Positions 45,853 to 58,700 of a stretch of DNA of 64,000 bases are shown here, one piece after another. The position numbers were made by a program, and so were the translations under genes. This stretch comes from Hippophae tibetana (lineage: Eukaryota; Streptophyta; Magnoliopsida; Rosales; Elaeagnaceae), in contig CM072812.1 of assembly GCA_037013495.1 (NCBI GenBank), positions 77,607,840 to 77,671,839 of the forward strand. Direction: 5' to 3'. Below the pieces are notes generated by a model, which was not told the DNA's origin, did not search any database, and saw nothing but the letters and a program-made list of their open reading frames with translations. Positions within the stretch are counted from its first letter, which is position 1, and every line of letters begins with the position of its first letter.

Positions 45853-46275
45853 AGCCTGTTCATGGTTCGATTCGATCTTATTTTGAATAAAAAAATTAAT
45901 CAGATTACACCGTTTATATTACTTAAATTGAATCGGATTTTACCGTTTGATTTTTAAAAATATTATAACCGAGTGGTTTGATTAACCGTTTTTAATGGTT
46001 TGATCCGGTTAATAATACATGAATACGATATATCTTTAATTAAAATATAAAAATTTAATCAACGATTTGTGAGGAGTGATATGAAAAATTTAATATATTA
46101 TTAAAATCAGTCTAGATAGTTTAAAAATTAATATAATCAGATTTAATCGTTTGAAAAACGATTTTAATTAATATAAACTAGATGGAGCAATTTGATTTAT
46201 AAAAATGTTTGGATCGGTTTAATCCAATCCAATTTTCCGATTTAATTCAATTTGGTCCAATTTTTGAACACTCTT
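45853..46275. repeat. MITE-like inverted repeat next to the copia insertion
   Basis: The start AAGCCTGTTCATGG and the reverse complement of the end, AAGAGTGTTCAAAA, form weak terminal inverted repeats. The interior has mirrored runs of GATTCGATC / CCGATTTAATTC-type sequence. This pattern (TGTTCATGGTTCG ends) is seen in small hAT-type elements of plants. No 8-bp target duplication could be established. Confidence 0.4.
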
Positions 46276-48299
46276 ACTCACAAGTATTTGGGTTGATTAA
46301 TTGGCACGGATCATATCAGGATGCAAATAGTTTAGTTAGTTAATGTTCGTTATTTCTAATATCATATGGGATCGCAAATATTTCATTTAATGTAATGAAT
46401 TGAACTCAAAACCACTTAAAACAATTTTAATTCAACTCGTAATCTAGTTCAAGTTTAAACAAAACTATTATCATATTGAATTATTATTTTATACTTGAAT
46501 TTTAACTTTAGATTTAGTTGACAAATGTTCCATAATTATAAAATTTTAGGAGTATATATCTCATTAGTTGTTAAGTTTTAGTATTTACCTATCAAGAAAA
46601 AGAATGAAAATGAAATGTACTTTTGAAATATTAATTAATAGATATTAGTCCTTCAAAGACTAGAAACTTAGGATGCCATGTTTCTCTCAAATAATCATAA
46701 ATCTATTAAATTGTTTTTTTCTTTTTAACAAAAGATACAAAGTGAATTCCTATCATTTGTATAAAAGTTGTATTTTAGAAGCTAGATAAGGTATCTATTA
46801 GCACTAAATATTGATAGATGACTGAAGTTGTTGAAGAGAAAAGGGCTAATCTTGGATCAATATCGATAAAAAGTAATCGTCTTGAATTTCGGTTTTGAAA
46901 TTATTATTTTGTATTTAAATATTAAGTTAAGATTTAGGTGAAGAATATTCAATAGTTATAATTACTATCCTTTATATCATTTAATTTTATACTAAATGAT
47001 TATTTAAAGTGATATTTAAAAGTTATTTTAAAAACAAATATCACATTATTTGTTAAATTTTTAGTATTTAAATAATACTTATTATCAAAAGAAAAATAAC
47101 TAGAATAAAATATATTTATGAAACATTAATCAGAATATATTAGCATCTCAAAGGTTAGAAACTTAAGAACCATCTTTTTTTTTTTCAAAAAACCTTTAAG
47201 TTTATCAATTATTTTTTAACTTTTATCGTTTTAATAAAGTATACGAAATGAGTTGGTATCACAAACGGGCCCATTTTCATTCCTAGTTGTGCTCCATATC
47301 CAATTAACAATTTAAGTGCAGGAACATCTTCCTTCTAAGACAGACGGTAAAATCTAAACATTTGTATAAGGAGTTTTTTTTTTTCCTCTCGAATCTTACA
47401 CCTTACAAAACTTCAATATAAAAAAGTGTAGATCAAATTGAACATGATACGAACCTAATTAAAGGGCATGTTCTTGATCACTACAACCCATGAAATATTA
47501 TTAGGAGTCATGGAGTGGGGAAAAAGGATATACCTTTCACTTCACGAATAAGAATTGAGAAATGAGAAGTAAACAAAAGTGAGTGCAAGCCATGTGATCA
47601 ATCTTAAACAGCACATACTATTATATATCCTATATGGCAGTTGGAACCCAACAAATCAAATCAAGATGGTGGTGGCATATATGTCAGTATATATGTATTA
47701 ACCATCCATGTCTTTATATATATATATATATATATTTGTACAAGTGTTATACAGATATTAATATTCTAGATTATTTTTGATTGTATTGGGTAAAATTGTT
47801 ATTATATTTTTATATATCTTACATTTTGATCATCTTATTTTTTTTAATGATTTAATCATTTTATTTTTTTAATTTTTGCAATATAAAATAAAAGAATTAA
47901 ACTTTAGAGTATAAAAAATATAAAAATAATTTGTATAATTTAATATATTATATCATATATTAATTTGTTGGCTGTCCTTTTTATTTTATTTTAAAGTTGT
48001 TTATAGTATATGCAACAATCAAACCCTCTCTCAATATCAGGATTCCAAAATATCCTATCATACATGATCATGGTAAAACCGATTTGAATTTGCCATGATC
48101 TATGAATACTATTATTTAATTAAGATACGATTAGTTATTATAACATATTATATAAATTTGTATGCTGTCTTATATTTTAAGAGATTTAAAAAAATAATTT
48201 TCTCTCTTCATTCATTTATATTATGATTTTTTTTGTTTAAACAACATAAAAGTATTAAAATAGGAAGAAAAAAAGTCATATTTGTATCATATACTTGAC
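46276..48299. other. AT-rich spacer
   Basis: No gene is recognised. It includes a (TA)n run at 47717-47736 and a palindromic AT-rich stretch at 47755-47950 similar in style to 32040-32390. Confidence 0.55.
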
Positions 48300-48310
48300 A
48301 TATTCTCATT

Positions 48311-48674
48311 TTAATTGAGGGCAATTTTAGAATATCTAAAAACAATTATTTTCCTCCAAAAATCAACCCCTTTTCTCAGTTTTTCTCCCATTTCTGCCAT
48401 TAGATCTCTGTTTTTTTTTTCCAACTTCAGTTTAATTTTTTCAGTTTCAGTTTCTCTTCTTTTTCCATTTTTTTCCCCAGCAAAATGGGTTCATGGGGTT
48501 GTGTCTAGTAAAATAATATCATTGGAGATAGGGCTCGTAGGGGTTGGAGCTCGTCCTTGGGGTTGAATTGAGGTGCAGAAACTAATATTTGAGGGTTAGG
48601 GTTAGGACTTAAAGGGTTTTCTAGTTTCCTTTTTTAAACAAAAAAATTGAAATGTCAAAATTTCCCTATGAAGA
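48311..48674. other. Unassigned pyrimidine-rich segment with weak inverted ends
   Basis: GGGCAATTTTAGAATATC near 48319 and, in reverse complement, GGGAAATTTTGACATTTC near 48670 form an imperfect inverted repeat, as in small Mutator-like elements. The 83-codon frame at 48315 inside it is pyrimidine-derived and probably not a gene. No target duplication was found. Confidence 0.3.
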
Positions 48675-49124
48675 ATGCAACACGTGCCGGATAAGTGATC
48701 TCAAATCTTTATTATTATTAGTGTAATAATTTTACTTACTTCAATCCTTTAAGTTACCATGTCATACTTTTCCAATAATTTTAGTACCCGTTTAGCTATT
48801 ATATCATTTAGGTGACGTTTGATTCGTGTAATAAAATCGGAATGAAATAGAATTGAATGAAAATGAAACAATGTTGTTTGGTTTTACCACTGTAATCAAA
48901 CTTAAAATCAGGATTATAGTGTTTTATTTACCACTAGAATAGAATGAAAAAAAAGCTATAAATTACTTTAATACCCTTACATCCAATAAAGTTCAAATAA
49001 TGTCATTTAATTACTATTTTTTCGTCAGACAAAATAAATTATTAAAATTATTATTTTTTAAAATAATTATTACTTAATTAAAAATAAATATATTATTAAA
49101 ATTATTATTTTTCTAAATAGGATT

Positions 49125-49545
49125 TAGGATTTAAGGTTTGGGATTTGGGGTTTAGGGTTATATTTATGGGTTAGGGTTTAGGGTTAAAATTATTATTTTT
49201 CTAAAAAAGGTTTAGGGTTTTAAAATTTGGGATTTTGGATTTAGGGTTTAGGGTTTTAGGATTTGGAATTTGGGGTTTAGGTTTTAAGGTTTAGGGATTT
49301 TGGGTTTACAGTTTAGGGTTTTGGGTTTTGGGTTTTGGGTTTTGGGTTTTGGGTTTTGGGTTTTGGGTTTAGGGTTTTGGGTTTGGGGATTTAGGTTTTA
49401 GGGTTTAGGATTTTAAGTTTTGGGATTTGGGGTTTAGGGATTTAAGGTTTAGGGTTTAAGGATTTGGGGTTTAGGATTTTAGGATTTGGATTTAGGGTTT
49501 TGGGTTTTGAGTTTGGGGATTTGAGATTTGAGTTTAGGGTTATAT
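49125..49545 (+). repeat. Telomere-like degenerate (TTTAGGG)n minisatellite
   Basis: Units TTTAGGG, TTTTGGG and GGATTTGGGG alternate over about 420 bp. The G-rich strand is the plus strand, opposite to copy A. Confidence 0.88.
49316..49380 (+). repeat. (GGGTTTT)n run with G-quadruplex potential
   Basis: Eight or more consecutive GGG blocks are spaced by four T (or TTTA). This satisfies the G3-N1-7 four-tract rule several times over on the plus strand. Confidence 0.85.
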
Positions 49546-49745
49546 TTGGGGTGAGGGTAAAATTGGAAAAAAAAAGTTTAGATAGGAATGAAATCATGAT
49601 TTCTAAAGGGAGGAAAAAGAATTGTGATTCTTTTTCCTTTAATAATCGATTTCATTCTGTCCCTCTATTCCGGCCAACCAAACACACAAAATGAAAGAAA
49701 TTAATTCTGATTACTTTTCATTCCCTCCAACCAAACATCACCTTA

Positions 49746-51034
49746 AGGTAATTTGTTTACAAAAAGATTATATATTTATTTTTTATAATAATTTAATTTT
49801 ATTGTTATGAAAAATAAACACAAAAAACAAATCATATTTTATGTTTTTTTTTCTTTAATTCAATTATCTAAATTATAACAATGTATCTAATGGAATTGGA
49901 AAATTAAAAAAATTAATTTTATCATTTTATAATAATATAACTCAATTATTATAAAAAATTAATATAAAATTTAAGTATTGTTTTTATAATAAATAAATTG
50001 ACTTAAAAGTTATTTTTATTTGTTTATTGCACTCAGTACTTGCACCTTCAAATTAGTGCGCCTTAAGGTTTTAGAGGATGAAATTGCCATGGTCATGGAT
50101 TGGCTACCATATTAGCTTCACTTGCAATTTTTGCTGTATTAATAATGAAGACTATTTTTGGGCTTTATACTTCGTGCTTTTTCTAAATTGTCAACTCTTC
50201 ATCTACTTGCCCACTTTGTGACTTTGAGTGATTCACGCGGTGGCGGCCCAAAAGTAAAATGCTGTATTTTGATACTAGACAGCCCATGTATCGTCCCTCG
50301 CTCACATTTCCTGAATCCACTCGCATATCCTTTGTACACAGTCTATGCAGGACATTATTAACCAGGTTATACTTGTTTAGTATAATAAAAATAATAATAT
50401 GTATGTGATGTGATATCATTTTTAGATTGAGAAGATAATTTTAAAAATCCATCAAAATGAATTAGACATAATACTATTAAATACATGATGAAGATATAAG
50501 ATAAACAATTGTTCTAATATAATATAACATAGGATAAAGATAAATTAGAAGAGATGTGTACCTTACTTCATTATTCGTTCGATGTCTTGTTCAAGGTTCT
50601 AGGAACTCTTCCTCCTCCCAACATAACACATCATTCATGCATTTGCATATTTGCATAGCCCATACTTCACTCAAAGGCATTAACCCTAGTATATAGGACG
50701 CAACATGTGAGGCATTAGATTTAATAGATTAGTGGGCTAACTTAATGGCGCACTTAAATTCAGTCGTAGAGAACGTAATTTATGTCATAGTTCGATTTAT
50801 CGAATCAAATTTAAATAAAAAAATTTGAATTAAATTAGCACAAGTAGTTAAAAAAAATGAATTGAATAAACAAATCCGATTGTACAAAATCAAATAAAAA
50901 ATACTATGATTTTATTGTACATGTCTAAAATGTTATGAATTATATTATGATTTAAAATTATTAAAATCTAAAATGTGATATATAGTGTTTTGAATCTTAA
51001 TATTTAAATAATGATATAAAATAATGTCATTAAT
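49746..51034. other. Spacer without recognisable gene
   Basis: AT-rich, with a moderately GC-richer stretch at 50040-50360. The opposing frames at 50158 (+) and 50183 (-) are not recognised. Confidence 0.5.
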
Positions 51035-51630
51035 GTGTGTTTTTTTTATTGATTAGTTATAACATTATTTTTTCATTTTTTGATGTTTCATGTAAAGAAG
51101 TTTATACTAATGAGCTAATATCATTAAAAATATTTTTCAATTTGTAAAAAAAAAAGTCCAATTAATTAAAAGAATATGCAATTAACAACTCGAATTAGTT
51201 TTAGCCAGCTTAGTTGTGTTTGATTTGAGTTTGAGTTCACTTTGTTAGTTTAAATTAAATTTAATTTGAATTAAAATTAAACTATTTTATATTTGATTAA
51301 TTTCACCTATTTAAAATTAGGCCATCTTGTACAAATTGTCATCCCACCCCTTTTTAAGATACGAGTTCATGGGTCTTTGAACACGTAATAAAATGATATT
51401 TTAACCAATCCATTATGTACCAACAAAATTATAACAAAATATAATCTATAATTTAAATGAGATTGATTTTAAAAAAAATTACGATAATTCATATAATAAT
51501 TTTAACACTGAATAGATGAAGATCTGATAAAGTGAAGAAAGAATTTAAAGTTAGGTAGAAGTAAAAAACATTTCTATTTATTAATAGAGATAGTTTTAAA
51601 ATTGAGTTAGTTACCAATTTAAAAAAAAAA
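51035..51630 (+). repeat. Direct repeat, copy 1 (about 0.6 kb)
   Basis: It matches 52535-53120 over its whole length, sharing GAAGTTTATACTAAT, GCAATTAACAACTCGA, TTAGTTGTGTTTGATTTGA, TTCATGGGTCTTT.AACAC and GTTAGGTAGAAGTAAAAAA in order. The divergence is appreciable. Confidence 0.88.
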
Positions 51631-52534
51631 CTCAAACTATTAGAAGGTGGATTAATTATCAACTTTTATGGTATTTGAGTATAAACAATATATTTAAAAA
51701 AATAATAGATTTAGTGATATAAAGAGTACTATGTAGGTTAGATAAGATGTAAGGTAAAAATGAAAAAAAAGTTTCATATAAGTATTTCTTTTAAAAAGCA
51801 CAAATATGTTTTTTAATTTCTGAAAACACTTATAATATAAGCACAAAAAAACTGACCATAAATGGTTTAGAGATAGACCAATAATCATTTCGTACATATA
51901 CCATTAATATATATATATAAATTATTATAATATAAAAAAATTAGCAAAAAGTTATTTTAGGTTATATCATTTATGTAATTTGATCATTTAGATTATAAGT
52001 GGTGTAATTTAATTATTTAGTTTTAAAAAAAGTTTAATTAAAAAAAACTATATTATTTTAATGTTTTTTATATTAAAATATTACTTCAAAAAATAATATT
52101 TTAATTAAAAAAATTAAAATAACATCTTTTGTTTATAGTTATTTTTTATAAAGTTAAAGGATTAAACGATAATACTTATAATCTAAAGGATAAAAAAAAT
52201 ATAAATAATCTAATCTAATGAACTTTTAGTATCAAATTCCCTATAATATAAGTCAATAATTAATTATTTATTTTAATAATATATAATTATTTATAAAATA
52301 AACCTACAAATTTAGGTCCATCAAATGAAAATAGTTAAAAATCGCATGCTTCAAAAGATGTGTAAAATTTTCCCATTATGATAGCGAATGAGATCCTTAA
52401 TCTTGACATAGGTATGAAATGATACCTTCTATCAATGCAGGAACCTTGATTATCTTTAACCTCTCATGTTAGATTGAATCATAGCTATATTATTAGTATT
52501 TGATAAATAATTTTTTCAGTTTTTGTTGTTTCAT

Positions 52535-53120
52535 GCTTTTTTTATTGATTAGTTGTTATAATATTTTTTTTTGTTTCATGTAACGAAGTTTATACTAATA
52601 AACTAATATTATTAAAAATATTTTTTAATTTGTATAAAAAAAATCCAATTAACTAAAAGATTATGCAATTAACAACTCGAGTTAGTTTTAGGTAACTTAG
52701 TTGTGTTTGATTTGAATTTGGATTCATCTTTATCATATGAAATTAAATTTGATTTGAATTATTTTAAATTTGACTAATTTAACCCAACTAAAATTGTCCC
52801 TAACTTATACAAATATTCTTCTCCACATCTTTTTAAGATATGAATTCATGGGTCTTTAAACACATAATAAAACGATATTTTGATCAATCCACTATGAATC
52901 AACAAAATACGAGCTAAAATATAATTCATAATTTACGTGAGATTAATTTAAATAAATAATTATGATAATTTATAAAATAATTTTAACACTGAACGTATAA
53001 GAGTTCATAAAACTAAGAAAGACTTTAGAGTTAGGTAGAAGTAAAAAAATATTCATTTATTAATAGATATAGTTTTAAAATTGAGTCAACAATTAAATTA
53101 AAAAAAAACTAAAACTAATT
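52535..53120 (+). repeat. Direct repeat, copy 2 (about 0.6 kb)
   Basis: Second copy of 51035-51630, offset by about 1.49 kb. The sequence between (51631-52534) is not duplicated. The two could be decayed LTRs of a small non-autonomous element or a segmental duplication. Confidence 0.88.
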
Positions 53121-53577
53121 GAAAATTTTTTATTTCTTAATTTTTTTAATACAAACGGAATTCTTTTTCATATGAATACTTTCTCTCCAATAAATTAATT
53201 ATGAAAACGACACCCCATTTAATATTTTTTTAAAAGAATTTTTTTCCTTTAGGTTGCTTTGTTTTAAATTTATTAAAATTTTAAAACTATATTTTTCTTC
53301 AATTAAAAAAATAAATATTTTAAATTTATAAATTTGATTTTGCATTGTCTAAAATAGTTTAAACTGTTTTTTTTATGTTTTGTTGCATATTTTAAGATTT
53401 TTGGGTAATTGAGTAGAAAATTATGAAAATGATATTAGTTGAATTGCTTAGAAAGTTTCTAAAAAAATGGGTATTTTAATAATTGAACAATTCCTATTTC
53501 TTTATATTTTTCCACACAGTTTTAGTGAATTTTGAGCCGTGCAGAATTTCTTGAGCTCCATAGGAGCTACAATGATA

Positions 53578-53640
53578 GGGAGAAAAAAAAGGAGAGAAGA
53601 GAAGAGAATGGAAAGAAAGGGAAGGAAGGACAAAGAAAAA
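53578..53640 (+). repeat. Polypurine stretch
   Basis: An almost pure A/G run (GGGAGAAAAAAAAGGAG ... GGAAGGAAGGAC) of about 60 bases. No adjacent LTR was identified. Confidence 0.75.
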
Positions 53641-54360
53641 ATGCTAATTTTTTTTATTTACATTTCTACGAGGAATAATTCAGCAAATCCTACGAAATAA
53701 CTATAACAATACAGATGATATTGTGAGTAAAATATTCAAATTTTATAAGTATTATCTATTATGTTCAGTTTATTAAGTATTTATAAATTTTGTTCTTTCT
53801 TGTTAAAAAATGAATATTTTGTGTTTGAAAATTAGATAATTGATTTTTAAGTGAATTCTGAAGTTTTATTTAAATTTACCATACAATTATAGGTTTTTAT
53901 TATAACATAAAAATTTATATGTAACTTTAAATAATAACATTTCAGATATCATTATTATATCAATTTAGAATATTTTATTCGTATTTATATCTTAATTTAA
54001 GCATCAATATTTTAAAATATTATATATATATTAATAAGTATTATTATGTTTAAACCATCAAACAAACATTATTTTTCATATTTAATAATAATATAAAAAA
54101 TAATTAATTAATTAACGAAACTATGTCTACACGTGTATGCATAATTAAAAATTCCGCATCTACGTATGCAAATAACTATGTACAAATATAACTAACTTCC
54201 TCCCTCAAATTCATTAATAAATAAGAAATAAGCAATTAATTAATAGACTCTTGTGTAGGTGTGTATGGCCAACACAAATGTAATTAAAACTTTCTTGTCT
54301 ATATATACACAAAACTATGTACATGTATGACCATCTTTCTTGTTTTATTGTTGAATCGAC

Positions 54361-54506
54361 ATTACACACGTGGATAGCGTTACGTGTCAATCGATATTAC
54401 ATGTAGTATCAGTTTTTTATCCAACCGACTTTAAATTGATTATAAATTAATTTTTTCCAAAAATTGACTTTACATATCAACTTAAATGTTATATTTTGTA
54501 ATAGTG
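54361..54506 (-). mobile_element. Terminal fragment of a CACTA element related to 6592-11749
   Basis: Read from 54506 inwards it begins CACTATTACAAAATATAACATTTAAG and follows the left end of the large CACTA element for about 140 bases, including ATCAATTTAAA, ACACGTAACG and CCACGTGTGTAATG. The opposite end was not found, so this is a truncated or very diverged copy. Confidence 0.75.
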
Positions 54507-54869
54507 TTGGAGATGGGTTGCTATCACGAGTTTCGACATGAGAATCATTATTTGAACCGAGGAAGGAATGTTGTATGTTCTCCTTATCCTTTCTTCGTCC
54601 TAAGGTGACAACCCACTGGTTTTGACCTTGGTCGCTCAACCTTTGGTACGACTTATAGGCTCACCAACCCCTTTATTCCTAATCTTCTTCTTTTATGACC
54701 TTGGGATAGATATTAGAGTTGGAGGCACGTTCAACCTAATTGTAGGTATGGCTTGTGGATGAGAGGTGTAGGTAGAGGGTTGAGGCTAGGACTACTCTTC
54801 GCTCAAAGTGCTTGTCTCATTCGTAGACCATGCAATGTCACTTTCTAACTGGGTCAAGAAAGTGAGATA
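54507..54869 (-). pseudogene. Gypsy-type gag-like scrap
   Basis: On the minus strand the frame piece SGLSP, stop, DEERIRRTYNI near 54610-54560 and the preceding lysine-rich part (KKKIRNKG) align with TSVLTTKDLEKVRQIYDL and its KKKKENKG leader in the ORF at 62924. It lies directly downstream of an LTR of the same orientation (54870-55730) and is cut by the CACTA end at 54506. Stops and shifts make it non-functional. Confidence 0.5.
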
Positions 54870-55730
54870 TTGGAGGCTCTCCCAAGAGGACGAGCCTGAA
54901 GTGCTTTCTCTATACACGGTCTCTACAAAATATCATGAAACATAAAAAAGTAGGGCACGAGAAGTAGAAATTACCTAGGGTTGAGTTTGAAATAAAATGA
55001 TTCTTTAAACCAACTTGAAAAGAAAGTAGAAAACTGTTAAACTTAAGAAGTTTTCTTTTAAATTTTGAGCAAGTAAGTTATGTGCCGAGTTGATTTCTTA
55101 TCACCAAACTAAAAATTTGTATAACTCGAGCTAAGGCAACAGAGTGTTTTTTCTTTTAAATTTTTGTCTAATGTGCAAGAAATGATAAAATGAGGATAAG
55201 CCTGAGCTTCTCCTTATATAGAGGCCCATATTTCTCTCTCTAATCATTTCACAAGTATTTATTAAGGGAGTCGAATGGTTCAAATCTGATACTCGGGTAT
55301 TACTTTTCCATCGTTGTTCAGGACCTAAGCTAAAATAGTACGATGATTAAATGTTTAGATATATGGATAGGCCTAGAACCCCAACCATTTAACAGCCCGA
55401 GCCATCAGATGAAGTATCCTTGAATAACCTACTTGTGCCCGCGTCTACAACAACACCAGTGTTATAAGCCTACCTACACACGAGACTCTTGGTATTGAAA
55501 GGCCAATCTCTAAACCGAGTGATGGTATGGTCGACCTCAAATTTTGAATGTGTTTTCTTTTACTCTTATATCCCTTTGATATACTTAGATGTGCACTAAA
55601 TATGTAATCTACACCTGTATATGCAATGATTTATATATACATAGATCTTATAAGATATTCACACATTACACAAAAATTTTTGATTTCTCTATAGTCTCTT
55701 TTTCTATAAATTAGACCAATTTCAAATATA
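54870..55730 (-). repeat. LTR-like repeat, minus orientation
   Basis: Its reverse complement aligns with 60574-61170 over about 550 bases, including TTTATAGA..., GAGGTCGACCATAC, GTAGGTAGGCTTATA, GGCCTATCCATAT, TTAATAAATACTTGTGAAATGATT and CTCTATATAAGG. The last is a TATA box at the expected U3/R place. Borders are approximate. Confidence 0.65.
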
Positions 55731-58700
55731 TGTATGTTTTTATTATATTTAATAAAAAAAATAGGAGTTAAATTTATTATTTGTTTACACATTTTACATA
55801 AAAACGATTTAAATTAAAAAAAAGTTTCATTTAAATTATAAGACTAAATATTGCATTATACAAAAGACAAATAAAACCATCTAAAAAGTTAATTATAAGT
55901 AGGGCTGTGCTTTTGCGCCTGATGATGGATTGAATGAGGAGATTTAGATGTTGAAAAGTAAATAAAGTCTTGGTATTGATTTTGTGAGTTAATTTCTGGT
56001 TGTGATATTGCGTTAATCTATGCAAAGTTGGGATGTAATTGGACCTGCTTCTTATCTTCAGAATACATAAAATGGAATTTCAAATATAATTTTTAATAAA
56101 TAATTAACTTTATGTTTTTTTAAATTTTCTGTAAAATTAATTATTAATTTATTTGAAAATATTTTTTAGTTAAAAGAAAAATAACAAAAATTATTTATAA
56201 TTTTTTTTTTCAATTTCAAAATTTAAAGATTAAGAAAATTTGTGGTTATTATATTTAAAAAAATTTAATTTTTTATTTATTTTTCAAATATTTTTACTTA
56301 CAAATCATAAGACTTGATTTTTTTATAGAAAAATATTTAGTAAAAGATTACAAAAATTAAAAATCAAAATATTTATTTTGTTTTTAATTTTTTTTGTGAA
56401 TTATCTCATATTTTGGTAATATTTTTAAAAAATTATGAAAATCAAATTAAAAATTGTTATCAAACATATTTAATTAAAAATAAAAAATTAAAGTCTTTAT
56501 TAAACATATTTTTTATTTTTAATTAATTTGCTAAAAGTAACTTAACTTTTAAATGAAATACTTGATTCTACTTTAAAATGAATATTTTAGTTTTTTAGGT
56601 AAAGCATTATAAGTTATTTATTTTTATTTAAAAAAAAAAGCATATGAAGTAACTTAATTTTTTTAAAATACTTTATTCCATTTACTTAAAAAAAAAATAA
56701 AGCGAAAAGCAAATGGATTTAAATATTCCTTTACAAAAAAAGCATTAAGCAATTTCTAAAATCACATTTGAGATCAAGTCAAGCAAAAGGTTCACCAATT
56801 TTGTGTATCACTTTGCTTTGGATTTTGATGTGAAAATTCAAACATTGGAGTTTAGTTTTAAAGAGAATCCTACAATTCTGGAAACATCACCAAACAAGTT
56901 ACTGATTTGATTGGTTCCAACTTCATCGACAATGGAGTTACATTATTCATTATTGCTTAGTACTACTACTACTACTACTACTACTACACGAAATGCTTAA
57001 GCCTAAAGCAAATTCAAAAATCTCGTCTTTTCACATAGTCATAGACAGCATGCGACTTAATTTTCTCGTTCTCTAAGCTTTCATTTTTCTCTTTTTCATT
57101 TCTCTTAGTCGCTTTCACTCTTCTGATAATGTCTTTTTTGCAAAAAATTAAGTATATTAAAAAAATCATTGATTTTAAAGAAGACATAATCTTACTCAAA
57201 ACATTCATTAAATTACATGAAAATAACTAAATAATTTCAAAAAAGTCCATTGTAAGCAAGCCTAATGAATAATTAATTGTTTTATCAAATATCTATCTAA
57301 AATTAATCTAATTAATTAATAAAGAGACATATTTTGATTAAATCTTATTGTTAGTAATTCTTGAATTTTTTTTTCTATGATGCTAAACATAATTTTATTG
57401 TTGGTTTTTATATGTACATATTTTACCATTAATTCTAAACATAAAGTTATGTTAAAAGAAAGAAAGAGAGAAAAAAACCATTGCTTTAAGCTTAAAGCTT
57501 ACTCGAAGAAAATGCATGAAATATTAATAAAATGAGAAATATATATACTCCTTTTCTTTAGAATTAATATATTTATATATATTGATATTAGCTTTATTTA
57601 TAATTGCACTATCATTTATAACATTTTTCAAAAGTTGTTCATTCTTATAAAATAAAAAAAGTATTATGTATAAGATTAATTATGGAATTCAATCAAATAG
57701 AAAGAAAATTATAATGTTAATACGAAAAAACTAAATACACCAAGATTGTTTCATAAATAATTAATTAATAAGAAGCATAATTAATAATTAATTTTTTTAT
57801 ATTTATATTAATTTTAATTTTTTTCATGTGATAATTTTTTTTTATTTTTTACTTTTATGAATAAATATAAACTTTTTGGATTTTTTAATTTTTTTTGAAA
57901 TTTTTATAATTTGTTTTTAAAATTATTTGAATAATGCGAATTAACTCAGATAGTCTGTAGATGAATTTATAATCCCGCTTCCCTTCGCCCTATCATCGGA
58001 TGCCACATGTCTCCATTCTAGTCGCCATGCATCATTCAAACTCCATATGCGTTGACTCACGTTGGCCAAGTATTTATTCACGTTCACCAACTTACTCAGC
58101 GTTACACGGAAAGATTTTTGAAGAAATAAATTTCAAGAAAAAGCTTTAAGATTAATAGATTTGGCTTTTTTATCTTCATTAATTCACCTTTAATCAGATT
58201 TTTCTATTCTCTTTTATTTTTATTTTAACTTTTTATGGATTCTTGAATTATTTTATCGAATTTAATTGATTCTATGAATAGTTTATTTTTTTAATATGAT
58301 TATGAAAAATATCAATCACCATTTAATTTGATTTTATATTATAATTTATTGAAATTTTTATTTTTGAATTAATTGTATGTTTAATTTCATATTTAAACGT
58401 TAAAAAGATATGCTAGATTTTGAATTAGGTTTTGAATTAGGTGTATAATTAATTTAATTTTTAAATTTATTTAATGTTAAATTATGATTTTAGTATGAAA
58501 TTGTTAATTAATTATAATGATATATTATATTTTTAATTACAATTATAATTTTAGAAATTATCAACCATATCAATTTCATTTAACTTCTTTATTTTTTATG
58601 ATCATAATACAATAATGTTTTTAAAAAAATACAAAAAATATTTTTTATTATAATTAACTTAATTATTTAATTGATAACAAACACATTATTCTCTAATAGA

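Larger units (their letters stand above)
48811..49742 (+). mobile_element. Harbinger/Tourist-like MITE with telomere-like minisatellite, copy B
   Basis: The terminal inverted repeats GGTGACGTTTGATT (left) and GGTGATGTTTGGTT (right, read inwards) match at 12 of 14 positions. Perfect TTA triplets flank them (48808-48810 and 49743-49745), the hallmark TWA duplication of PIF/Harbinger elements. The flanks of the interior match copy A (32582-33615) in inverse orientation. The centre (49125-49545) is TTTAGGG-like repeat. No protein is encoded. Confidence 0.82.

Noticed and set aside
49464..49694. 76-codon frame in MITE copy B
   Set aside because: It is the translation of the telomere-like repeat (FGFRVLGF-type), not a protein gene.
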